64,000 nucleotides of DNA, from the NCBI GenBank assembly GCA_029891385.1, contig CM057233.1, positions 32,842,540 to 32,906,539 on the forward strand, in the 5' to 3' direction. Position 1 is the stretch's first letter; each line of letters opens with the position of its first letter. Positions 46,489-57,794 of the stretch are shown here, piece after piece. The notes under the pieces are model-generated. The model had not been told where the DNA came from and did no database searches. It saw only the letters and a list, made by a program, of their open reading frames with translations. The DNA is from Erythroxylum novogranatense. Taxonomy: Eukaryota > Streptophyta > Magnoliopsida > Malpighiales > Erythroxylaceae. A program made the translations under genes and the position numbers.

Positions 46489-48330
46489 TGTAGGAAAATC
46501 CCGGTGTTCATCACATGAACACAGTCGGAATTTAAAATTTTAAGTCCCGGACATTCCCGAAAGCCAGGATCCAAGTGTATGTACAAACAATCAAACCATA
46601 ACGACCAAAGGAGACCGTCTCTAACGGTATCCACGCAGAGGTCGGAAAACCTAACCGGGACAAACTCTTTTGACCCAGGAATAGCTAGATTAAAGAAAAG
46701 AGTGCTAGCTCTTACCTTAGCCTTGGAGAGCAAGTGATTCAATGATGGAGGAAGAGATGAAAGATGAAGCTTGAAGATGATGAAGAGCTTGATGGAGAAA
46801 GAAGCTTTGAAAACAATTTTCCTTTCTTCTTTCTTCAACCCACGAAGAACACTTCCATAAGCCTTAGGTTTTTAATTCAAAACCTACTCTTATTCTTCAT
46901 ACACGAGCATCATCATCTTACCTTTTTTTATTTTGTCATTTTGCCATTTAATGACTTTAATGACTAAGCTTAATGGAAGCTTCTCCATTCATCCTCTCCT
47001 CCATCCACGTGACACACATATATATATATATTAATTATTTATTTATTTAATTAATTAATTAATTATATATATGTATATATATTACTGAAGCGGTCCAGTC
47101 ACACTGGGGTCGGTCCTATCGGCCTACCCGGGCCCCGCCGGCGAAAAATCGCCGGAGACCCTTTTCAGCAATGTCAATGTCGCGATCACATCGGGACATA
47201 TCTCGATCTCATCGGGATCCATTTAATCCAATTGCTCTCCAGATATCGGATCTCTGTCCGAAACTATTTTACAGATTCTCCGAGTCACTCTTATGCGTGT
47301 GACCCATTAGGTTCCCGGTTATGTTGGCCACTTAGATTAACACTTAATCTGAGCAAGTCATGAGCGGTATCTAGCAACACATCATGACCCCCAATTGACC
47401 GAAAAGTAATTGGTTTGACTAATGAAACCATATCACGAACCCTTCCATAGACAATTACTGTGCAATTCGTCCTTTCACCATGCTATACCCCACTTGGTTT
47501 GAGTATGGGCAATGTGTCAACTCTTACTAGACCGATCAGATCAAATCTAGTCCAAGTGTAATCAGTTCTCGTCCTAGGACTCATTATTTTATATGTCCAT
47601 GAAGACCATCTTCATGACATATGTATGCTCCAGCGCCAGAGACTTCAAAGTAATGATCCTGATAAGAGGCCATGGGTATCTCTTCTGCTATCACAGAAGT
47701 GGTGAATCCTCTATTGGCTATTCAATTACCTTCGAATACCTCAAGTCGCACTCCAATCACCACCCTATGAGCGACCTCGAAAGGCAACAAGGAATGGAGT
47801 CAAAATGTAATCAAGACTCAAGATATCCTTGAGTACCTCAAGTCTAAGGATACTTGCACCATTGCTATGATGAGATTATCAACGACATTTGTATAGCACA
47901 TCCATGTGATGATCTCATGGCAGGTCATCCAATGTACTTACTACCACTAGTAAGCATCCACATGTCAAATCTAAATATCTCAATATTTACGTTTTCGAGA
48001 TCCACCGCTTGATCCAATCAAGGAGTTTGACATGTGTTAGTCTATTCGGATTAACGATGTCCGGTCTCGTTAATCCTATGACTAGGATAATTTAGATCTT
48101 GACATAATTGCACATGATAGGAATCTCAGTAGTATGATCGCATCATAATTTCCTTCATGCTATGTCATATATCAGGGACTTCATTAATTTGATTAAAGAT
48201 CATTATCAATTCATAATAAAATGAACATCAAATAAATGAAATATGCCTTGCTTTATTTATTCATAAAGTCTGTACATGACTATGAACAAAATGCGCTAAA
48301 GGGGATTGCCTTTAGGGAACTACTCTAACA
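46489..48330 (-). repeat. 5' LTR of copia element C (1842 bp)
   Basis: On the minus strand it starts TGTTAGAGTAGTTCCC at 48330 and ends TTTTCCTACA at 46489, next to the PBS. It matches the 3' LTR at 38767-40603. The AT microsatellite lies at about 47015-47085. Confidence 0.92.
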
Positions 48331-49177
48331 AATGCATCACAATATAGCAATACAACAATAACAAAGAAATGTTCATCTAGAAAATACATGTAATCATGTC
48401 CGGATTGGCTCGAACGTCCTCCTCTGTCATTGCATAAACTCGTGCTTAAGCTCATGAGCAGAACGCTACTGACCTGCTGGAGGTGTATTATTGCCCACAC
48501 TAGTCCTCTGTATGTATCTAAAAGATTAAGCACCTGCCCTGGCAATCTCCCCTCTATGTCTCACTAGTTGTATTGAGCTATCTCCTCCTTGAGTAGAAGT
48601 CCAAGCCAACTATGGACAATTTATCCCCATATGCCCTATCTCTCCATACTGAAAACACTTTCTCGACTTTGTACACTTGTATAAATCTACCTTTCTATAG
48701 TTTCTACACTATTCGGACCAATATGATCGAGCTCAAGAAGTAGAACTAGTAGTAGGGGCAGTGCTCTGACCTCCTAGTCATGGTGACTGTAAACTGATAG
48801 CTGATGATGCAGTACCTCTCATACTACCTGATGTTGAATTACTACGACTCCTCTTAGGTTGCTGGTTGAAGGAACCTCCTCCATTCCTTTTTCAATTCTT
48901 TACCACCCACTATCTCCCACGCTCTTTCACCAACTTCTCGGCTCTCTTGGCCGATTGTACCATCTCTTTGAATATGGTAGTGAGGGTAACCGTCATCCTC
49001 TTTCGATCGCCAATTGCAGTCCAGTCCCTAATTAAACACATAGATTCTCTTCATCTGCTATGTATTTAGGGATATAGATGGAAAGCTCTCTCAACTCTGT
49101 CTCAAACTCATGCACTGACCAATTTCCCTATGTCAGTGTAAAGAAGGCATCCTTCTTCTAATCTTGATCAAATCTGG
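48331..49177 (-). pseudogene. Element H gag remnant with damaged zinc knuckle
   Basis: The minus strand has fragments of a gypsy Gag in broken frames: MTVTLTTIFKEMVQSAKRAE followed by KLVKERGR, KRNGGGSFNQQPKRSRSNST, then KCTKSRKCFQYGEIGHMGIN and CP. The last is a CCHC zinc knuckle with its second cysteine changed to tyrosine. A proline/serine/threonine-rich spacer is typical of Tekay/Del-like Gag. The piece is bounded by the AATGC duplication of C on the left and on the right by an abrupt join to an LTR of E at 49177/49178. Confidence 0.8.
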
Positions 49178-50767
49178 TTAACGTGGATTGGTTAGGTCAA
49201 AGAGAGGGGACCGGATAATTATTTTTTTAGTTCGTCTTTTATTTATTATTGGACCTATAAAGGTCCAAATTAAGTATTTTTAGTGTCTATGGCTTTCTAA
49301 TTTTTTTAAAAAAAAATTATGACGGAAAATTGTGAAATAGTGCCGGGAATGTCACGAACATGTATTGTACACCTTTTAATTGCTACATGTGCATTATTAA
49401 ATATTTCTGAGTGTACCTTTGGTGATGGTGAATATTTTAGACTATTTAGAGGCGCTTTTGGAACGTCACCCCACAGACGTTGCCGAGACTTCCAAGCTTT
49501 TGCTTCGAGATCTATTGGTGAGTGACCTAGATGGTTTCTCAATTATTATTTGTTTATTATTTTGCGCTTATAATTCTGTGGAGAAGAATGGTGGGATTTT
49601 GCGTTGTTTATGACTGGATTCTGGGTCGAAGGTGTCCGATGTATTGGGAGATTATGACATAGAAGTGTTATTGTCTGAGAATGTGAGACCTTCGTGTTTT
49701 CAATGTGATAAATTGTGAATGTGATTTTAATGTGAATAATTGTGAACTAATTGTTTGAATGCGATAATTTGGGTTTGATTGTAATGTGATATTGCTCAAT
49801 TGCGACATATGCATTCCATGCATGAATGCATGATCAGTTAATGACAGTTGTGACCGGAGCAGCCATCGAGGGCTACAAGCTCAACGTTTATATTTGAGCC
49901 TCGAACCCCACAGTGATTCAGAGCCTCAGGCTCAACGATTAATGCGCCCATAATGGGATAGCTCAGAGCCTCAGGCTCAACGATTAATGCGCCCATATTG
50001 GGACAATTCAGGCGCTCAGTCACAACACTGAAATAAATTGGAAAATTGTCACATGCGCATGTCATATGCATTTGATTTTTAATCTCTTTGATTGAGTGAA
50101 AGGCTAACAGCCTTATGTTTCTGTGGTACCAATCATTCCGAATGTGAATTATGAAACAATTGGCTTATGCTTGAGTGTTTTATGAATTCAATTGGTTATG
50201 GATGTCAAATTGAATGAAATGTATCAAATTGTTTATGTTCAAGTGAAATTGTGAAATGTGATCAAATCTGCAACAATGTGAATATATGTTATGTGAAACA
50301 ATTTGTTGCATGAATTGAGTGAACCATCAATGATGGTTCCTCACTGAGTTCGCAAAACTCACCCAAAATTTGTAATTATTTTTCAGGACCCAAAAGAATA
50401 CCCCGTTAGGCAACAGGCGTATATAGCAACATCTGCAAGTGAGAAAAGAGGTCGGGATCGGCCAAGGCGTCGCATTAGAGTTTAATAAAAATTGTACTTT
50501 CTGAATTTTTGTACAAATGAATATGTCATGTTGTAAAGTCAACAAACTGAATGAAATTGTATTTACAAAAGGGCCCCCGTGGTCATTGAACTCACCGATG
50601 ATTATTTATGTAAATTGTTTTCCGCATAATATATAAAGTATGTGTATGTTTCAAAAAAAAATTATACTGAGTTTTGACTAAGTGATGTAGCACGCCACTC
50701 TCACAGGGCACGGACTCGGATGTCACCATCGATGTCAGGTGGGGTCATGCGGGAGTGGGGTGTTACA
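49178..50767 (+). repeat. 5' LTR of element E, lacking about the first 2.6 kb
   Basis: From TTAACGTGG at 49178 it is nearly the same as 60431-60910 of the 3' LTR and, further on, as 37582-38703 of S1. It has the micro-exon-like block (49460-49525), hairpin array (49860-50025), acceptor-like TTATTTTTCAG (AG 50385-50386) and the end GGGAGTGGGGTGTTACA. Upstream of 49178 the sequence changes to H gag. Confidence 0.85.
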
Positions 50768-51275
50768 TTTCGGTAGTATTAGAGCCCAGAAGTACGAACT
50801 TCTATGGGCATTTATTGAAACATGGGTAAAGTCACCTGCATTAAAGTCATGTCATAGCAGACCGTAGCAACTGATCCCTAGTCTGAGTCGTATGGGTATG
50901 GGTCATACGCATGAACATGTGTTAAGTGATGTAGTCAGAGAAAAGTGGTGATGTGTCAGAATATGAGCCAATGAAGGATTATGGGCAATTGGAAATGGGA
51001 AAGGAATAAGGAAAAATGGCATTCATATTGTACTGTGATTAAAATCCCTCGAATGTGATCTGTATGTGAATACATTGGCAAGGGTGATTTACAAAGAAGT
51101 GATATCAAAATAAATAATGAGATTTAAAGTGTATAAATCGAGTTGAACAAAAAACAAAACTTGCGATAGTCTAGAGAGGTCAAATATGGACATGAGAAAA
51201 AAAAACATTGGTTAAAAGTGATGGGAGTTATGATTTAGCTTAAGAATATGTGAATATGTCTATGAGAGATCAAAA
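50768..51275 (+). mobile_element. Element E internal region, first part
   Basis: 508 bases from the LTR end to the insertion site of S3 (target CAAAA at 51271-51275). AT-rich, with only short frames. Nothing like gag, which would begin here in an autonomous element. Confidence 0.72.
50770..50788 (+). other. Degenerate primer binding site of element E
   Basis: TCGGTAGTATTAGAGCCCA lies directly inside the LTR end, where TTTGGTATCAGAGCCCA is expected. Small changes suggest mutation after insertion. Confidence 0.7.
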
Positions 51276-52186
51276 TGTAAGATCCCGTCACCAATGGGGA
51301 GGATAAAATAGTAAATTTGGATTGGGTTGTGATTTTGTACACAAGATGGTGTATGCACTCGTGACAATTCCCCGTTTTTGGTGTTTTTGTGAAAAATGTG
51401 AAATTGTGTAGTGGATAGATAGAATTGGAGTGATTTATGTGAATTCTATGGAATATTGTAAAATGGGTACCGATGAGATTTCTGGTACTGAAAATGACTG
51501 TTCATTTGACACTCTAATTAGAGACATGATTTAGGAATTTTGTTTTAGCTTGAGCTATCGAAATTTGGAAAGTTTTATGAGAGTCAAAAAATAGATTGAT
51601 TGTATTGGAAATTGATAGGCATGAAAACGAGTGACCCGAAAAGATGTTGAATTTCAATTCTGTCCCTAAGAGTCGGAATTTTTGAATTAGAATAGTAAAT
51701 TTATAAGAATTGGTATGAGGGCAATTTGGGCAAGATACTTAAGAGAAAAAAGGTTAAGGTTAAATGAAGAGGGTAACATGGACAGTTCATAATTAGAAAT
51801 GGTATAAAAAGAAAATTAGGTTTTGAAAATAGGGAAAGAAATGAAGATGCCGTGAAGAAGAAAAGGAGGAGAAGAGGAAAGGAATTTTCGATGGAGTTAT
51901 AAAGAGTTTAAAGAATTTGTGAGCTAAATCAAGTAAGTTTAACCCTTCTTCTTCTTAAAGACTTGATTGATTCCCGTTTTAAGTGTTAAAAGGTATAGAT
52001 TTGGGTGTTTTTATGTCGGGTTTTAGGGTTATCGAATATGGATGGTTTTGGTTGATTTGGTAAACAATATTAGGTTAAAGTGGGTTGTAAATGGATTGTT
52101 GATGAGATTTAAGTGTTTAGAATGATTTATGTGTTGAATAGATTGGAAGAGTTGGTTTGAAAATGGTGAAAAACTAGATTCGGGGA

Positions 52187-52330
52187 AGGAGACGGCTCGC
52201 ACGTCGCGACGTGCTCATGCGCACATCGCGGTGCGCGAATTTGTGCACGTCGCGACGAGCGCAGGGCTGCACGTCTCGACGTGAATGAGGGAGCACGCCG
52301 CGGCGAGCTTCTCTTCGCGGCGGCGAGGAC
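52187..52330 (+). repeat. S3 palindrome cassette (GTCGCGAC type)
   Basis: The 16-bp perfect palindrome GCACGTCGCGACGTGC (52199-52214) is followed by variants (ACATCGCGGTGCGC, CACGTCGCGACGAGC, CACGTCTCGACGTG, CACGCCGCGGCGAG). Strongly GC-rich against an AT-rich LTR. An open frame across it on the minus strand, with RRDV repeats, is a by-product of the repeat. Confidence 0.76.
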
Positions 52331-52741
52331 CCCTGTTCCTGATTGAATATGTTTTGGTTTTTAAGACATAACTTTTTATATCGATATTCAAATGAGATAA
52401 TTTCTGATTTGTTATGAGATAGAGACAAAGGTCTTCATGCCTTATGAAGAGGAGAAATGTTAAATCAACCTGTAAAGGCTTGAAATCTGGAATAGTGGTT
52501 TAGTGAAAGTTATGGTTATATGTTGGAGAATGGCGAGGACCCCTGTTCCTGATTGAATATGTTTTGGTTTTTAAGACATAACTTTTTATATCGATATTCA
52601 AATGAGATAATTTCTGATTTGTTATGAGATAGAGACAAAGGTCTTCATGCCTTATGAAGAGGAGAAATGTTAAATCAACCTGTAAAGGCTTGAAATCTGG
52701 AATAGTGGTTTAGTGAAAGTTATGGTTATATGTTGGAGAAT
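52322..52741 (+). repeat. Perfect 210-bp tandem duplication in S3
   Basis: 52322-52531 and 52532-52741 agree at every base that I compared. The unit starts GGCGAGGACCCCTGTTCC, at the edge of the GC cassette. Identity means a very recent duplication or an assembly error. Confidence 0.9.
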
Positions 52742-53289
52742 AACTTTGAGATTTCTGCAACGAATTGACTGATTTGGATATCAACTGAATTATGATTTTT
52801 TGAAGGAAGATTTTTTAGGGCAAAATATTGGGTTAATGTCGGGAATGTCACTAAAGTGTGTGATACGTTTATTTTTGTAAACTACTACATGAGTTTTATT
52901 CTGAAAGGGCAATGTGTAAACTTAGGGTGTTTGAATTGTGATAGGGGCATTTGGAAGGTCAACCTCAAATAGTTCTGAGACTTCCAGGCATTAACGCAGA
53001 AGCCAGGTGAGTGACCTAGATGGTTCCCAAAGTATTAAATGTTATAATTCAGTGATTTAAATTCTCTGAAGTAAAATGACGAGACAGTATTGAATATGAA
53101 CTCCGGATCGAAGGTCCGGAGTATTGAAGTGATAGTAAACAAAAATGTTATGAGAATGTGATAGTGTAATTGTGTTTGTGATGTGAAAATCTGGAATAGA
53201 TTAGAAATGATTGTGATATATGAATACGATAATAAAGTGATTGAATTGTGACACATGTCGTTCATTTATGAATGCAAAATTAGTTAATG

Positions 53290-53880
53290 AAAGTTGCGAC
53301 CAAAGCAGCCACTGATCAGAGCTTTCAGCTCAACGTTATAACTAGGCTTCGAGCCATATAGTGATGCAGAGCTACAAGCTTGACTACTGGACAAGAGCCT
53401 TGTGCTCGAAAAGGGAATAGTGCATACCCAGAGGGCTTTCCTATTCCTAAGATGCGTGGAAAGTAGTGCATACCCAGAGGGCTCTTCTACCCCTAAGACG
53501 CGTTTAATGCTTAATGAGCCCTAAATGGGACAGTTTAGAGCTACAAGCTCAACGATTGATGAGTTAGTGCAAACCCAGAGGGCTCTCCTACCTCTAAGAT
53601 GCGTGGAAAATAGTGCATACCCAGTGGGCTCTCCTACCCCTCAGACGCGCTCAATGATTAATGAGCCCTTAACGGGACAGTTTCAGAGCGAAAAGCTCAA
53701 TGATTGATGAGTTAGTGCATACCCAGAGGGCTCTCCTACCTCTAAGACACATGGGAAGTAGTGCATACCCAGTGGGCTCTCCTACCCCTCAGACGCGCTC
53801 AATGATTAATGAGCCCTTGATGGGACAGTTCCAGAGCCTATGGCTCAACGATTAATGTGCCCTTATAAGGACAGTATAGA
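53290..53880 (+). repeat. Two-level minisatellite with mini-hairpins in S3
   Basis: A unit of about 46 bp (TAGTGCATACCCAGAGGGCT...AAGACGCG) occurs six times (near 53418, 53464, 53566, 53611, 53714 and 53759). It is combined with a segment containing AATGAGCCC and AGAGCTACAAGCTCAACG to form a higher unit of 148 bp (compare 53561 with 53709). In the other LTRs this region is only a short hairpin array, so S3 has expanded it. Confidence 0.8.
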
Positions 53881-54807
53881 TGCTTGGTCACAAAACTGAT
53901 ATGAATTGATAATGGAATTACAGACTGCATTTATTCTGATATGTTTGATTGAATGATAGGTGAAATGCCCTTCACTGGTGTGAAAATAGTTATGGGGTAC
54001 TCCTAATTATAGAATGTATGACTGATTGTGATATGCTTAGTGTTGTATGGAATATTAGAGCTGTTAACCAGAGTTGCCATCGATTAGAGCTTATAGCTCA
54101 ACGTGTGAAAATGAACTTTGAGTTCATAACTGATTCAGAGACTTAGGCTCAATGTTTAATGAACCCGGTATCCAGTATTAGATAAGGGTCAGCTATTATT
54201 GAGCCCATCGATGGGACAGTTTAGGCACTAGGTCACAGCCATATGATAATTAAATAGTAAGCGAGTGAAATACTTTGTATCGAAAAATGGGATGTATGAA
54301 TATAGATTTCTGTAAATATGTAAATGGGGAATTCTTGAGAAAATGTATTACGAGATAGAGATAGATCTATGGGAATTGAAAAAAATGAGATGAAATAGAA
54401 AGAATGAAAACATAAGTTATTATTTGATTCTGTACTTGAGTGAGCGGACCATCGATGATGGTCACTCATTGAGTTTGCAAAAACTGACCCTCAATATGTA
54501 ATTGTTTTGCAGGACTCAGAAGAATACCCCGTTAGGCAACGGGTGTATTGTGATCGCGGAGCGATAGAAGGGGACGGGATCAATTGCGTCTGCATTAGTG
54601 TCTGAACAGTTTTGTATGAGATTGTATGCCTAAATTTTTGTATAAATGTTTCAGATTTATCTTAAATAACTGTGTATGATTCAAAGAAACAAATTTTTTT
54701 TATACTTTGATTTGACTGAGTGATGTATCACACCACCCTCGTAGGGCACGGACTCGGATGTCACCATCGATGTCGGGCCCGGGTCTTACGGGAGTTAGGG
54801 TGTTACA

Positions 54808-57794
54808 CAAAAGCTCAGGATGACTAGGTCGTTATGATTTGGACTTGTATGTTCGATAAAATGGGGATAATTGGAAATGAGAAATAGTACTTAGTTCGAT
54901 ACGGTAGATAAAGATTTACTACAGTTGTGGTGATTTGTGTAGTATGGAATATAGTGTATCGTAAGTGAAGATATTGTTGGAAAAAAAAAAGCAAAAATCA
55001 TGAGATTAAAGTGTGCAAGCCCTGTCAAAAGAAATAACTTTCTATGACTGTGAAAGGATAGATTTGGATTTGAAGTGGGATAAAAGTTATGATTTGGCGT
55101 AATAATATGTCTGAGATACTGAGATGACATTTCTTGATGCTTCTGCGTCTATAATTTGAAATAGATTGAGAATATACTTATGGATGATGAAAAATAGAAA
55201 CATGGCCTTATCAGTACTTAAAATGCGCCTGAGTTTGGGTTGCGTGTGTGTACGCAATTATGGAAAATATGATAAAGCAAAGGAGTAGAGTGAATGCACT
55301 CAAAATGTAAATTCTATAATTATGATAAGATGTTGCATAAGAAGAAGAGGTAAATCTTTGGAAAGCTGGCGCAGAATCATTTGTCAATATGTGGGGTAAT
55401 GTGAGGTAAAAGTGCAGCCATGATATGGGCCTACAAAATAGGTTTTGCTATTATCAAATAGCAACCTCGATTATGGACAGAACAAGGATAGAAATGTTAT
55501 CTAGAGTTAATTGAATTTGTAAGTAGCGATGGCGAATTTGAGTACGTGGCTATATGATATAAAGACATCTTTCAATAAGATGTCAGAATTTTGAATGGTA
55601 TCAGCCAGGGTGTAAGTGTAAATGAAATTGCTTAATGCCTCATTGAGCCTTAGCATCGAGGATACATTGACCATAGAAGTCATGAGACAAATTGATCTTT
55701 TAAAGATCTTGTGAAATGTTGTAATTGATTTTTCTTGAGCTATTAGGAACGACATGGATAATAGGTGAGTGACAATATCGAGGTTTGTACCAAGAATCAC
55801 TGATATAGGGTCAGAAAGCTGGGAAATTTAATTTATGACCAATGAAGACAGGCTTTCCATGACCAGTAGCTGGGATCATAAGCTCTTCTCTCAATTCAAC
55901 AATGGAATCGAGTAATTCTTCCATAGTGGGCCAAGGCCCCTCGCTTGAGTCAATCGGATTTGCTTCAGAAAGGAATTGACAGACGCAAAGGAAGGAATTT
56001 TAAAATAAGATGATAGGTCTCCCGGAAAAGTTGCGATGTACTGTCTCCTTTATAAAAAATGAAAATGAGAATATTGGAGTTATTTCCATAGCAAAGATTC
56101 AAGCATAAGGGTTAGAAAAGGCTATCGGGAGTGTATATATTTTTGTTGATGTAAAATATCCAACAATTCTAGAAGACATTCTTGTTCATGTGAGGTGAAA
56201 TTTGGTCCACATCATAGGCTGTGTTTTTAAATCTATTTGGGAACCATAAATTATCTCTGATGAAGGGGTTTTCAACACAGGAAATTATGATTGTAGATAG
56301 AGTGATATGTGTGGAGCAACAGGTATAAATGAACAGACATTAGCATAAGTCAATGTATAATCATTGGGAAAGTGATAGAACTGTTGAAATCTGTCGAGAA
56401 AAAGGAAGTTCAATGAAAAAGTGAGGATAGCATGTAATCATACTACTGCATTGAGGAATTAGTTACTCAAGGAATTACAAGAACTAACTATAAGCACAAT
56501 AAGTTTAAGGTTATATCTATTGGAGTTAACCATACCCCGATAGGATTATGATATTAAAGGTTAATGTGAGCCAAGCAATATGATAACAATGAGCGACTAT
56601 GATCATATTGACAAATGAAGATGAAAGTTTAATGGTTTGAGGGAAAAAGATGTAAGCCACGTCAGTGATAAATGAAAACAAAATAATTATGGTGTTAAGT
56701 ATGCCATTCGGATTTGGAGCTTTTGTCGTATCTACAATGGAGGTTTTCAATCGAGATCAAGAGGGCATTGGTTGTAATGTATAAGGTGATTTTGAATAGT
56801 AGTTGGTTAACGTAGAATCATGATGTGGACAAAAACATATGAGATATACGTATGCTTAGACAGATTAGTAGAGATTAAGGTAAGACTGGAATTAGACAAG
56901 ATTGAAAGGATTGTGCAGAGGGACTTGTTAGTACCACATATGTGGATATTAGGTTACTAAATCTAGTGCAATAAAGAGTGTATGAACGAGTTAAAATGGA
57001 GCAAAAAGGAAATCTTATTAGTTATGGGGAAAAGAAACATCAGTTTTGCAAACAGGAATTAGGAAAGCCAAATTGAGGATTTGAGGAATAAGTATGTTTC
57101 CTAGTAATCTGTACCTCAACAGAGCACTTGTCGGCTAAGAATATCGAATTGAGTGAATATATGTGTGAGTTCCTTGCAGTCTTGACTATTGGAGACAGAT
57201 ATAAAGCTTATATGTCTGGAATGTTTCAGCATATAAGATGAATGTATAGTGCAAAGTGACTACAAGTAAAAATCATCATTTTCCTTGTGAGGCGACAAAA
57301 AGAGTCGATCACCCTGGGTAAAAGTCAGAACAAATTTGGGATACTATTAGTGAGTGAGTAAAATGATTTGAAAATCAGAATAAAGTAGTTTTGATAGATG
57401 AATGGATTTTGGGGGATTACATCGAAGTTGTGACTATATAGAGAAAGATTTTGAGTGAATCACCTATGCCAAGATGCAGTGAGATGAGATACAAAGGTAA
57501 TAAGGGAAGTTAAGGGTGACATAAAGTGGTCTATATAAAATGATGGTAAAAATGGGACTAAGGCATGATAAGTGATTTTATGGTTAATATTGTTATAATC
57601 CGATATATGCGGTACTGAAACTGGAAGTAAAGAGTTGAATATTCTGAAACTCATCAAGGACATAATGGAGGAAGTATGATATCTAAATAGAGAATTGATA
57701 GGAAACGGAAGAGTGTATGAGATAACAGTACCCCTACCTCCTTCAGTATCAAAAATGAATTTCGAGGACGAAATTTTTGTTAGGAGGGGAGAGT
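54808..57794 (+). mobile_element. Element E internal region, second part, with PPT and hairpin
   Basis: About 2.98 kb of AT-rich sequence with no protein motif in any frame. The block 55800-56025 is similar to about 3180-2960 of A on the minus strand; both have CATAAGCTCTTCTCTC, ATTCAACAATGGAATC and AAATAAGATGATAGGTCTC. It ends with hairpin GAATTTCG-AGGA-CGAAATTT (57757-57776) and purine tract TTAGGAGGGGAGAGT (57780-57794), directly before the 3' LTR. Confidence 0.76.

Larger units (their letters stand above)
38767..48330 (-). mobile_element. Element C: full-length Ty1/copia LTR retrotransposon, coding capacity decayed, TSD AATGC
   Basis: Two LTRs (38767-40603 and 46489-48330) are flanked by AATGC (38762-38766, 48331-48335). 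On the minus strand the order is 5' LTR, PBS, long leader, gag, zinc knuckle, protease, integrase, RT, RNase H, PPT, 3' LTR. Integrase before RT is the copia order. The length is 9564 bp. Frameshifts and stops in several domains make it probably inactive. It inserted between gag and protease of H. Confidence 0.94.
51276..54807 (+). mobile_element. S3: solo LTR (3532 bp), TSD CAAAA
   Basis: It starts TGTAAGATCCCGTCACC and ends GGGTGTTACA, with CAAAA at 51271-51275 and 54808-54812. It contains TATAAAAA (51803-51810), a GC-rich palindrome cassette (52187-52330), a 210-bp perfect duplication, the micro-exon-like block (52955-53013), an expanded hairpin/minisatellite region (53290-53880) and acceptor-like TTGTTTTGCAG (AG 54511-54512). 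No PBS or PPT adjoins it. Confidence 0.9.

Noticed and set aside
52174..52428. Minus-strand open frame of 84 residues with repeated RRDV
   Set aside because: It lies on the GC palindrome cassette of S3; the repeats in the protein come from the repeated CACGTCGCGACG motif. No domain, and the 210-bp duplication cuts into it.
53400..53830. Regularly spaced repeats that could suggest a CRISPR array
   Set aside because: Units are directly adjoining minisatellite copies without unique spacers, inside a plant LTR.
55507..55800. Minus-strand open frame of 97 residues in E
   Set aside because: Antisense to E, no motif, and no counterpart in the related internal region of A.
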